Source: Alphaproteobacteria bacterium
GTDB taxonomy: Bacteria; Pseudomonadota; Alphaproteobacteria; Rhizobiales; Rhizobiaceae
DNA length: 16,657 bases
Direction of reading: 5' to 3'
Assembly: GCA_017308345.1 (NCBI GenBank)
Contig: JAFKFE010000509.1
Span: forward strand, 1-16,657
Below are positions 6,957 to 13,683 of this stretch, one piece after another. The position numbers were made by a program, and so were the translations under genes. Under the pieces are notes generated by a model. It saw only the letters and a program-made list of their open reading frames with translations, had not been told where the DNA came from and searched no databases. The first letter of the stretch is position 1. Each line of letters opens with the position of its first letter.

Positions 6957-7997
6957 CTTGCCGGCATTGGCGAGCGGCGTCGTGATGCCGGACAGCATCG
7001 TGCGGATATGGGCGACGCTCTGGTAGCGGCCGTTGACGGAGATGCGCGGCAGCGCATGCAGGAAGCCGGCATGCTCGGCCCTTAGCACGCCATGCCGCGT
7101 GGTCACCGCCGAGACATAGCCCGCGTCGCGGGCGAAGCCCACCTCGCGGCAGCCGACCGCGCTGGCATAGCCATAGGGGTAAGCCAGATGGCGCGGCTCC
7201 TCGCCCAGCCTCTCCGCCAGGATCCGGCGCACGTCGCCGATCTCATGGCGCGCATCGGCTTCGGGCAGCCGCTTCAAGTTCCTATGATTGACGGTATGCG
7301 CGCCGATGGTCACCAGCGGATGCGCGGCCATGGCACGCAGTTCGTCCCAGTTCATCAAGGTGCTTGGGCCACCTGAACCAAATTCGTAGCCATTCGAACG
7401 AGCCAGTTCGCGCAGCGCTTCACCTTGCTCTTCCTCGGGAACCTCCAAGGTCAGCCAGGCGTTCAGCCGCGCGACGGCCTGGATCTTTCTACCGGGCGTC
7501 GAGCAATCGATGACGGTCGATCCGCCCGCCGTCTTGAATGTCAGGCGCGAACTGGTGTCCACGATGTCCTCGATCACATCCCACCAGAGGTCTGCGGCGC
7601 CGTCGATCAAGCCGGGGGCGACGTAGATGGTGATCGGCGCGCCGTGCATCTCGAGCACCGGCAGCGCCTCCGTCATGTTGTCGCGATAGGCGTCGTCGGC
7701 GGTGATCGTGGCGAACTGCCCACCCTTGCCGCCGGCCTTGATCCGCGCGATCGCTTCATCAAGGGAAACAAAGGCATACCCCCGTCCCTTCATGTCGGCG
7801 ATAAGCCTGTCCAGAAAGGCCGGCGCGATGTTCAGATGTCGATTGACGCTGTTCGGCTTTTCCGGCGTCGCGGTGACACGGTGCAGCATCAGGATGGCGC
7901 CGATGCCGCCGACAAACGGCCGCGCCAGGGGCGCAAGGCCGGAGTAGCGGGCAAGGTTCAACGCCAGTTTCCGGATCGCCTCGCCCCCGTCGATCAT
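6939..7997 (-). CDS. Polysaccharide deacetylase (CE4/NodB-homology)
   Basis: This 352-aa protein starts at ATG 7997, with AAAGGTG five bases upstream. Upstream in-frame ATGs at 8024, 8102 and 8156 lie in the divergent promoter or neighbouring gene and are less likely. NodB-homology motifs are present: ITADDAYRDN (98-107; Asp101 base, Asp102 metal ligand), HTVNH (His234 and His238, metal ligands), and HLAYPYGYAS (270-279). The first motif is altered from the usual TFDDGYRDN form. No clear signal peptide is seen, although a short hydrophobic stretch (GGIGAILML, near 30-38) lies in the N-terminus. The enzyme should remove N-acetyl groups from a polysaccharide or its lipid-linked precursor. It diverges from the acetyltransferase gene, the first gene of the polysaccharide locus. 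Confidence 0.88.
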   Translation of the reverse strand: MIDGGEAIRKLALNLARYSGLAPLARPFVGGIGAILMLHRVTATPEKPNSVNRHLNIAPAFLDRLIADMKGRGYAFVSLDEAIARIKAGGKGGQFATITADDAYRDNMTEALPVLEMHGAPITIYVAPGLIDGAADLWWDVIEDIVDTSSRLTFKTAGGSTVIDCSTPGRKIQAVARLNAWLTLEVPEEEQGEALRELARSNGYEFGSGGPSTLMNWDELRAMAAHPLVTIGAHTVNHRNLKRLPEADARHEIGDVRRILAERLGEEPRHLAYPYGYASAVGCREVGFARDAGYVSAVTTRHGVLRAEHAGFLHALPRISVNGRYQSVAHIRTMLSGITTPLANAGKMVVTI

Positions 7998-8088
7998 TCC
8001 TTCACCTTTTGCGCCTAGGCTCATCCAAGCACGAGTTGCGCCTACGCGAACCCCCAGATCGGAACCAATACGTCTTAAGGATTGAGGT
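7998..8088. promoter_or_regulatory. Divergent promoter region, deacetylase / acetyltransferase
   Basis: These 91 bp separate the divergent starts of two putative polysaccharide-modifying genes, so both may be controlled from here. The only clear signals are the two ribosome sites at its ends. No defined promoter boxes or operator palindromes are recognised. Confidence 0.3.
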
Positions 8089-9318
8089 ATGGTTGACGCC
8101 ATCGCGTCATTTGATGGCAACCGGGTCGTGGTCAACGAGGCTCCCGCGCGATCCATGCGGGCCGATCAGGGCCGGTGGGCTGCGACCGCAAGCGACGGCG
8201 CCGCCCTTGCCGACTACGTTCAATTTTGCGCCTCGGCGCTGTTCGCGCCGGCGCAAAGCGCGTCCTGGGTGAGCAACTGGGCGTCCGCGACCAGCGCCGA
8301 TATCGTCGTAGCGACGCTTGTCAACGATGGCTGTCCAGCGCTTTCGCTGGCACTGGAGGTCGTACGACGCGGCCCGTTCAAGATTGCCCGTTTCACCGGC
8401 GGCCGCCATGCCAACGGCAACTTCGCGGCGGCTGATCCGCGCTCCCTGCCTGCCATAGACGGCCCGGCGATCCGCTCGATGTTCAAGGCAATCGCCGGAG
8501 CGCGGCCGGACATCGACCTGATCTCGCTGGAAAGGCTGCTGCCCGATCTCGACGGCGTCGCCAACCCTTTCGCCGCGCTGCCCGGCTTCCCAAGTCCGAA
8601 TCTCGCGCTCGCGGTCGACCTCGACGGCGGGTTCGACGCGCTGCTGTCTCGCGCAAGCGGCAAGCGCAAGCGCAAGAAACACCGCTCGCAGACGCGCAAG
8701 TTCGAGGCGGTCGGCGCCTTCCGCCGCATCGAGGCAGGCACGCGCGAGGAAGTCGACAGGCTGCTGGACGCCTTCCTCGAGATGAAGGAAGCGCGATTCG
8801 CCAAGATGGGCATCGCCAATGTTTTCGGCGACAGGCAGGTGCGCGACTTCTTCCGGGCGCTGTTTGCCGAGGCGCTGACTGAGGAAAAGCCGTCCTTCCT
8901 GCTGCACGGCCTGGAGGTGGCGGGAAAGCTGCGCGCGGTGACCGGCTCCAGCCGTTCGGGCAAGCGGCTGATCTGCGAATTCGGCGCCATCGCCGAGGAC
9001 GATCTCGCCTTCACCAGCCCCGGCGACTTCCTGTTCTTCGACAATATCCAGGAAGCCTGCGAGCGCGGCTTCGGCGTGTACGACTTCTCGGTCGGCGACG
9101 AACCCTACAAACGGCTGTGGTGCGATATCGAGACCCGGCATTTCGAGGTTCTTGCGCCGCTGACGCTGAAAGGCCGCGCGCTGGCAACGACCATGAGGCA
9201 AGGCGCACGCGCCAAGGCCTTCATCAAGAACAACCCGACGGTCTGGAAGCTGACCAAGATGCTGCGGCGCAAGGCGGCGGGCCAGGCCGCTCCCGCTCCG
9301 GCCGAGGACGACAATTGA
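8089..9318 (+). CDS. GNAT acetyltransferase, CelD/BcsL type
   Basis: This 409-aa protein lacks a signal peptide or membrane helix, so it should be cytoplasmic. The Acetyltransf_6 (GNAT) domain covers about 180-345. It includes a very basic stretch SGKRKRKKHRSQTRKF (190-205), then EMKEARFAKMG (231-241), and the typical closing block GVYDFSVGDEPYKRLWCD (329-346). This block is characteristic of CelD/BcsL proteins found in cellulose and exopolysaccharide clusters, thought to acylate sugar precursors or lipid-linked units. ATG 8089 has AAGGA seven bases upstream. A strong hairpin plus T-run follows the stop, so it is probably transcribed alone. A basic Ala/Pro-rich tail ends the protein. The donor and acceptor are unknown. 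Confidence 0.85.
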   Translation: MVDAIASFDGNRVVVNEAPARSMRADQGRWAATASDGAALADYVQFCASALFAPAQSASWVSNWASATSADIVVATLVNDGCPALSLALEVVRRGPFKIARFTGGRHANGNFAAADPRSLPAIDGPAIRSMFKAIAGARPDIDLISLERLLPDLDGVANPFAALPGFPSPNLALAVDLDGGFDALLSRASGKRKRKKHRSQTRKFEAVGAFRRIEAGTREEVDRLLDAFLEMKEARFAKMGIANVFGDRQVRDFFRALFAEALTEEKPSFLLHGLEVAGKLRAVTGSSRSGKRLICEFGAIAEDDLAFTSPGDFLFFDNIQEACERGFGVYDFSVGDEPYKRLWCDIETRHFEVLAPLTLKGRALATTMRQGARAKAFIKNNPTVWKLTKMLRRKAAGQAAPAPAEDDN

Positions 9319-9338
9319 TCGTCGTTTGAACGGACGGC

Positions 9339-9369
9339 GCAACGGTGTTCGGCACCGTCGCTTTTCTTC
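9339..9369 (+). terminator. Rho-independent terminator after acetyltransferase gene
   Basis: ACGGTG (9342-9347) and CACCGT (9353-9358) pair around a 5-nt loop, and outer GC/GC bases extend the stem past one mismatch. TTTTCTT follows at 9362-9368. It starts 20 bp after the acetyltransferase stop and lies before the convergent co-polymerase stop. Confidence 0.7.
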
Positions 9370-9379
9370 GCGCAGCCGC

Positions 9380-11542
9380 TCAGGCCGCCGACCGCCTGCC
9401 AGGCACCGGCGTTCCCGGCGGTTCGTGGCCGACCGGCGTGACCAGCGTCAGGTTCGGATAGCCGTTCTCGATCAGCTTCACCGCGGCCTGCGTCACCTGG
9501 TCGTCGGCCTCCAGCATCGAGAGAAAGACCTCCGTGCCGTCGCCGACAAGGCGACCGATGCCTTGCGCGTCGGCCGGGCCGCATTCGACCACGACGAGGT
9601 CGTAGGCCGTGGTGAGCGACTGCATGATGATCGGCAGCCGATCGGCGGCGCGCATGGCGCGGACAGGATCAGCGGTGCCGACCGGAATAACATGCGCATC
9701 CGAATAGAGATCAGGATGGATGACGTCGCTGAACTGCGCCTCGGACGCGAGCAGATTGGTGATGCCGGGGAAGAGGCTCGAGTCCAGCATCGGCCGCGAG
9801 GCCGCGCCCGATGCGGTAAGATCGAGCAAAAGCACGCGCAGGCCCGCGTCGGACACTTCGCGCGCCACCAGCACGGCCGACGCAGCCGCCTCGTCGCCTT
9901 CCGGCGAGACGAAGATCGCGCGAGCCGCGCCCGAAGCGATCAGCTTCTCCGCCGCCTTGTCGACATCGATCTCGCCGAGCCTGGATTGCCTTGGTTGAGG
10001 GGCTGGTTCGCTCGGCTCAGACGGCCCGACAATGGACTCAGAGGGCTCGGCAGCGGCGGCATGAACCACGACCGGCTCGCTCTCGTCCGGCCTCGGGAGT
10101 TCCACTTCCGCAATCGAATGTTCCGCCGCGGTTTCCTCGTAGGCGGTAAAGGCACCACCGTCATCATGTATCTCGGCGATCACCGGTTCGGAGCGCGCGA
10201 CGGGCATCGTGACCTGCTCTATGTTCTCGAAGCGGGCCCCCGGGACCGGCCGCATGGCGCGACCGGAGAACAGCTCGCCGAGCAGCGTGCCGATCGCCAT
10301 CAGCAGCAGCGAAGCGGCGGCGGCGGCGCCGGTGATCGGCCCGATCTTCGGGAAATAGGGCTGTGACGGCACTTGCGCCTCTGCGATCAGGCTGGCCGCG
10401 ACAGGCGAATATTTGCGATCCCTGCGTGAGGCAGCGGCGTTGTAGCTTGCCATATAGGATCGAAGCTGCTGGCTCTGAACGTCCGCGTCGCGCTGCAGGG
10501 CGTCCAGTTGCACCTGCTGCTCGCCGGCCCGCGCCGAGGCGGCTTTCAGCGTGTTGACGTCCGCAACCAGCTGATCTTCGCGAGCCTTGGCCGTCTGAGC
10601 CTGGGCAGCAAGGCCCCGGATGATCTTTTGCGCCTCATTGCGAATCTGGCCGTCGAGGTCGGCAAGCTGCGACTTCAGCGCCCGGATGCGCGGATGGTTG
10701 TCCAGCAGAGTCGTGGAAAGATCGGCGATATTGGCCCTGAGCTCCACCTGGCGCTCGCGCAGCCTCTGGATCAGTTCGGAAGAAAGGACCTCCGGCACGC
10801 TGTCCAGCGAACCGCCATTCTGCAGCGCCCGGCGCACGCTTTCGGCGCTCGCCTCCGCGGCGGCGCGGCTGGCGCGCACGCGCGACAATTCACTCGACAG
10901 TTCGGCGAGCTGCTGAGTCGGCAGCACCGCATTGTTGCCGCCCATCAGCAGGTCTGACTGGGCGCGGAAGGCCGCGACCTTGGCTTCGGCGTCCCTGACG
11001 CGATTCTGCAGGTCGGCGATTTCCGGCGCGAGGAAGTCGGTGGCGGCGGCGTTCGATTCGAGCTTGGCGTCGCCCTTCGAGGCGATATAGGCGTTGGCGA
11101 TGCCGTTGGCGATCGCGGCGGCAAGCTTGGGATCCTTCGAGGCGAACTCGATCGCGATCGCGCGTGTCTTTTCAACGGCATAGACATTGAGCTTGTCGTG
11201 CATGGCATTCAGCACACGCTCGTCCGGCGGCACATCGAAGGGATCGCTCTTCAGGCCGACGAGCACAAGCATGCGCCCCAGCGCCGACATCTTCAGCGTT
11301 TCGTCGAACTCCGGCAGCTTGTCCAGGTTGAGCTTGGCCGCCACCTGCTTGAGGATGTCGGGCGAGGAGATGATCTGGACCTGGGTCGCCACGCCCTGCT
11401 CGTCGAGAATCGGCTTTTCGTCGTCATTGGTGCCTGGCGGCCGGGTGTATTCCGATTCGCGCGAGCCGATCTCCAGCTTGGCCGTCGCCTTGTAATATGG
11501 CGTCGCGAGCCAGGCGAAGGCGAAGGCCAGCCCCGGAGCCAT
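9380..11542 (-). CDS. Wzz/Wzc-like polysaccharide co-polymerase, frame-broken N-terminus
   Basis: The intact frame gives 720 aa from ATG 11542, but it begins inside the expected first membrane helix (PGLAFAFAWLATPYY). The cytoplasmic N-terminus lies upstream in another frame (see 11543-11618). The rest is a polysaccharide co-polymerase. A periplasmic Wzz region is followed by long coiled coils (about 170-370), the proline motif VPSQPYFPKIGP (391-402), and a second helix (about 403-424). A Glu/Pro-rich linker (about 440-520) leads to a BY-kinase-like domain (525-700). In that domain the P-loop place reads SPEGDEAAAS (546-555), with no GK[ST], and the Walker A-prime place reads LLLDLTASG (571-579). 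The C-terminus has no tyrosine cluster, so kinase activity is unlikely. It should work with the OPX lipoprotein to control export and chain length. A GAGGA site six bases before 11542 could allow this shortened product to be made. Confidence 0.85.
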   Translation of the reverse strand: MAPGLAFAFAWLATPYYKATAKLEIGSRESEYTRPPGTNDDEKPILDEQGVATQVQIISSPDILKQVAAKLNLDKLPEFDETLKMSALGRMLVLVGLKSDPFDVPPDERVLNAMHDKLNVYAVEKTRAIAIEFASKDPKLAAAIANGIANAYIASKGDAKLESNAAATDFLAPEIADLQNRVRDAEAKVAAFRAQSDLLMGGNNAVLPTQQLAELSSELSRVRASRAAAEASAESVRRALQNGGSLDSVPEVLSSELIQRLRERQVELRANIADLSTTLLDNHPRIRALKSQLADLDGQIRNEAQKIIRGLAAQAQTAKAREDQLVADVNTLKAASARAGEQQVQLDALQRDADVQSQQLRSYMASYNAAASRRDRKYSPVAASLIAEAQVPSQPYFPKIGPITGAAAAASLLLMAIGTLLGELFSGRAMRPVPGARFENIEQVTMPVARSEPVIAEIHDDGGAFTAYEETAAEHSIAEVELPRPDESEPVVVHAAAAEPSESIVGPSEPSEPAPQPRQSRLGEIDVDKAAEKLIASGAARAIFVSPEGDEAAASAVLVAREVSDAGLRVLLLDLTASGAASRPMLDSSLFPGITNLLASEAQFSDVIHPDLYSDAHVIPVGTADPVRAMRAADRLPIIMQSLTTAYDLVVVECGPADAQGIGRLVGDGTEVFLSMLEADDQVTQAAVKLIENGYPNLTLVTPVGHEPPGTPVPGRRSAA

Positions 11543-11618
11543 AACAGTTCCTCGCCAGGCTGGCGAAGAGCTGCCTCAGATCGACATCGACATCTGCGGC
11601 CGCGGACTGAACGGACAT
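11543..11618 (-). other. Out-of-frame N-terminal coding remnant of the co-polymerase
   Basis: From ATG 11618, eight bases after GGAG, this frame encodes MSVQSAAADVDVDLRQLFAS and then LARN. That matches the cytoplasmic start of Wzz-domain proteins (acidic residues, DLRQLF, then basic residues before helix 1). It then leaves the frame used by the main body by one base; continued reading becomes Arg-rich and stops at 11424. Only about 12 residues separate LARN from ATPYY when the frames are joined, shorter than I expect for a full helix. An out-of-frame deletion or a sequence error near 11540-11550 would explain it. In the body frame a TGA about 36 nt before ATG 11542 rules out an intact longer start. 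Confidence 0.7.
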
Positions 11619-11879
11619 GCATCCTGCTCCGAACTTTGAGTCGAGGCTGGACCGTAAACAACTATGGTAACTCACCCGTTAAGATCGCGGCGCAGGCTTA
11701 TTAGCAGACACGCAGAGAACATTCGGCGAAAGCAATAGAACAATTAGGCTTTTTGCCGATCCGCGCCGTCTCCAATCGCACTCCTTTACCGCCCATTAAC
11801 CCTAACAGGATGATAACGGACGCACTCTCCTGGGGTTGGCCGCGGCTTGCGGCAGAGCGATGAAGGTTCCTGGCCGGTC
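11619..11879. promoter_or_regulatory. Divergent control region of the export operon
   Basis: This 261-bp region separates the co-polymerase start (11618) from the OPX lipoprotein start (11880). It is visibly richer in A and T than its surroundings, especially 11635-11820, as expected for a regulated promoter. It should drive both the co-polymerase and the four-gene plus-strand series. An in-frame TTG at 11847 could extend the OPX protein, but the resulting leader would spoil its signal peptide. No promoter boxes or operator can be assigned with confidence. Confidence 0.5.
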
Positions 11880-12443
11880 ATGAAAAGCACTGCTTCCGTC
11901 TTCCGCGCCTTGCTTGCCCTGTCGCTGCTCACCGGCTGCTCGAGCTATCGCCCGACGCCCGCAGCCTTCCATGAAGTGCTCGACCAGCCCTACCGTCTCG
12001 GCGCCGGCGACCGTGTCCGCGTCACCGTGTTCGAGCAGGACGGATTGACCAACACCTACAGTGTCGACCAGTCCGGCTACCTCTCCTTCCCGCTCGTCGG
12101 CGCGGTCCCGGCGCGCGGCCATACCGCGCAGCAGTTGGAGAAGGAGATCGCCGACAAACTGCGCCAGGGCTATCTGCGCGATCCCGACGTCTCGGTCGAG
12201 ATCGACCGTTACCGGCCGATTTTCGTTATGGGCGAAGTCGGCGCCGCCGGCCAGTATTCCTATGTGCCGGGCCTCACCGTGCAAAAGGCGGTCGCGATTG
12301 CGGGCGGCTACACGCCGCGCGCCAATCAGGAGAGCGTCGACATCACCCGCGACATCAACGGCAAGGTGATGACCGGCCGGGTGCTGACATCCGACCCGCT
12401 GCTGCCCGGCGATACCGTCTACGTTCGCGAACGCCTGTTCTGA
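11880..12443 (+). CDS. Polysaccharide export (OPX, Wza-type) lipoprotein, short form
   Basis: This 187-aa protein has a lipoprotein signal ending in LLTGC, so Cys20 would be lipidated. The Poly_export domain follows (YRLGAGDRVRVTVF, 38-51, through DPDVSVEI, 101-108), then a single SLBB-type domain (FVMGEVGAAGQYSYVPG, 115-131, to the C-terminus). Full-length Wza has more SLBB repeats and a C-terminal membrane helix. This short form lacks both and may need another outer-membrane partner. ATG 11880 is chosen because it gives a proper signal peptide, though its ribosome site is weak. The GT4 gene starts 10 bp after the stop, so the two are very likely co-transcribed. The divergent co-polymerase gene is its expected partner across the envelope. 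Confidence 0.92.
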   Translation: MKSTASVFRALLALSLLTGCSSYRPTPAAFHEVLDQPYRLGAGDRVRVTVFEQDGLTNTYSVDQSGYLSFPLVGAVPARGHTAQQLEKEIADKLRQGYLRDPDVSVEIDRYRPIFVMGEVGAAGQYSYVPGLTVQKAVAIAGGYTPRANQESVDITRDINGKVMTGRVLTSDPLLPGDTVYVRERLF

Positions 12444-12453
12444 AAAAGCCGTC

Positions 12454-13584
12454 GTGGCGGTGAACCTCAGGATCGTCCACTGCTTTCGCTCACCTGTCGG
12501 GGGAATCTTCCGGCATGTGCGCGACCTGACCGAGGCGCAGGTCGCCGCCGGTCATTCGGTGGGAATCGTCTGCGACTCGACCACCGGCGGCGACTATGAA
12601 GAGCGGCTGTTCGACGCGATGAAGAGCAGCCTGGCGCTCGGCATCCATCGCACGCCGATGCAGCGCCATGTCGGCCCGGGCGACCTCGCCTCGGCCTGGC
12701 GTACCTATCGAATCATCCAGGAATTGCGGCCGGATGTGCTGCACGGGCACGGCGCCAAGGGTGGCGCCTATGCCCGGCTGTTCGGCTCACTGTTGCGGGT
12801 ATCAAGGTCTCGCGTTGCCCGCCTTTATTCGCCGCATGGCGGCTCCCTCCACTATGACGAAACGACGGCGACGGGGAAGCTGTTCTTCGGCCTGGAGCGC
12901 TTCATGGCGCGCTTCACCGACTGCCTGCTGTTCGTTTCCGACTACGAGCGGAAAACCTATCGCCGCAAGGTCGGCGAGCCGCCCATACCCAACCGGCTGG
13001 TCTATAACGGCCTGCGCGCCGCCGAATTCGAACCGGTGGCGGCGGCGGTGGATGCCGTCGATTTCCTGTACATCGGCATGATGCGCGACCTGAAAGGTCC
13101 GGACATCTTCATCGATGCCCTGGCCTTGGCGGGTGGCGAGCTGGGCCGTCCGCCAAGCGCGGTGATGGTCGGCGATGGCGACGACCTGCCGCGCTACCAC
13201 GCGCAGGTCGAGCGACTCGGCCTGAAAAGCCATGTCCGTTTCCTGCCGCCCATGCCGGCAAGAGAGGCTTTCGCGCTTGCCGGGCTGGTCGTCGTGCCGT
13301 CCCGCGCCGAGGCGATGCCCTATATCGTGCTCGAAGCTTTAGCCGCCGGGATGCCGATGATCGCGACCGCGGTCGGCGGCATTCCGGAGATCTTCGGTGA
13401 AGGCTCTCCCGCCCTGATCCGGCCGGACGCCGTCGAGCTTGCCGGCAGAATGAGGACCACGCTCGGCGACCACGACGCGTACCGGAAGATGATGCCGCAG
13501 CTGGGTGAGCTCAAGGCCCGATTCGGAGCCGACGTGATGGCGACCGAGATCGAGAAGGCCTATTTCGCGGCGCTGAACAAATAG
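12454..13584 (+). CDS. GT4-family glycosyltransferase
   Basis: This 376-aa GT-B fold enzyme probably adds a sugar to a lipid-linked intermediate on the cytoplasmic face of the membrane. The N-terminal domain has the glycine loop FRSPVGGIFRHV (11-22) and VLHGHGAKGG (95-104). The C-terminal donor-binding domain has FLYIGMMRDLKGPDIF (204-219), VMVGDGDD (237-244) and the EAMPYIVLEALAAGMP block (286-301), with Glu286 and Glu294 in the E-x7-E arrangement typical of GT4 retaining enzymes. The start is GTG at 12454, 10 bp after the OPX stop; a second GTG at 12460 would shorten it by two residues. The ribosome site is weak, fitting translational coupling. Donor and acceptor sugars are unknown. Confidence 0.9.
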   Translation: MAVNLRIVHCFRSPVGGIFRHVRDLTEAQVAAGHSVGIVCDSTTGGDYEERLFDAMKSSLALGIHRTPMQRHVGPGDLASAWRTYRIIQELRPDVLHGHGAKGGAYARLFGSLLRVSRSRVARLYSPHGGSLHYDETTATGKLFFGLERFMARFTDCLLFVSDYERKTYRRKVGEPPIPNRLVYNGLRAAEFEPVAAAVDAVDFLYIGMMRDLKGPDIFIDALALAGGELGRPPSAVMVGDGDDLPRYHAQVERLGLKSHVRFLPPMPAREAFALAGLVVVPSRAEAMPYIVLEALAAGMPMIATAVGGIPEIFGEGSPALIRPDAVELAGRMRTTLGDHDAYRKMMPQLGELKARFGADVMATEIEKAYFAALNK

Positions 13585-13656
13585 GCCGGCGACAAGCCCG
13601 ACAGCTTCAAAACCACCGGTTGTTTCAAGGCTTTCTTAGCTCTCTTTTGCTATGCA

Positions 13657-13676
13657 GTCCCGCGAAGCTCGCGGAC
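13657..13676 (+). promoter_or_regulatory. Hairpin overlapping the ribosome site of the sugar transferase gene
   Basis: CCGCGA (13660-13665) and TCGCGG (13669-13674) pair perfectly around a 3-nt loop, and GT/AC extend the stem past a bulged C. The 3' arm contains the GCGGACAG segment where the Shine-Dalgarno of ATG 13684 should lie, about 8 bases before it. Pairing could lower translation of the sugar transferase. Confidence 0.4.
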
Positions 13677-13683
13677 AGTTCCC

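Noticed and set aside
8107..9342. Minus-strand open frame opposite the acetyltransferase
   Set aside because: The plus strand carries the CelD/BcsL motifs and a proper ribosome site and terminator; the antisense frame shows none.
13605..13650. Possible terminator after the GT4 gene (AAAACC / GGTTGTTT with T-rich sequence after it)
   Set aside because: Pairing needs a bulge and an internal loop, and the downstream gene appears to belong to the same operon, so I do not call it.
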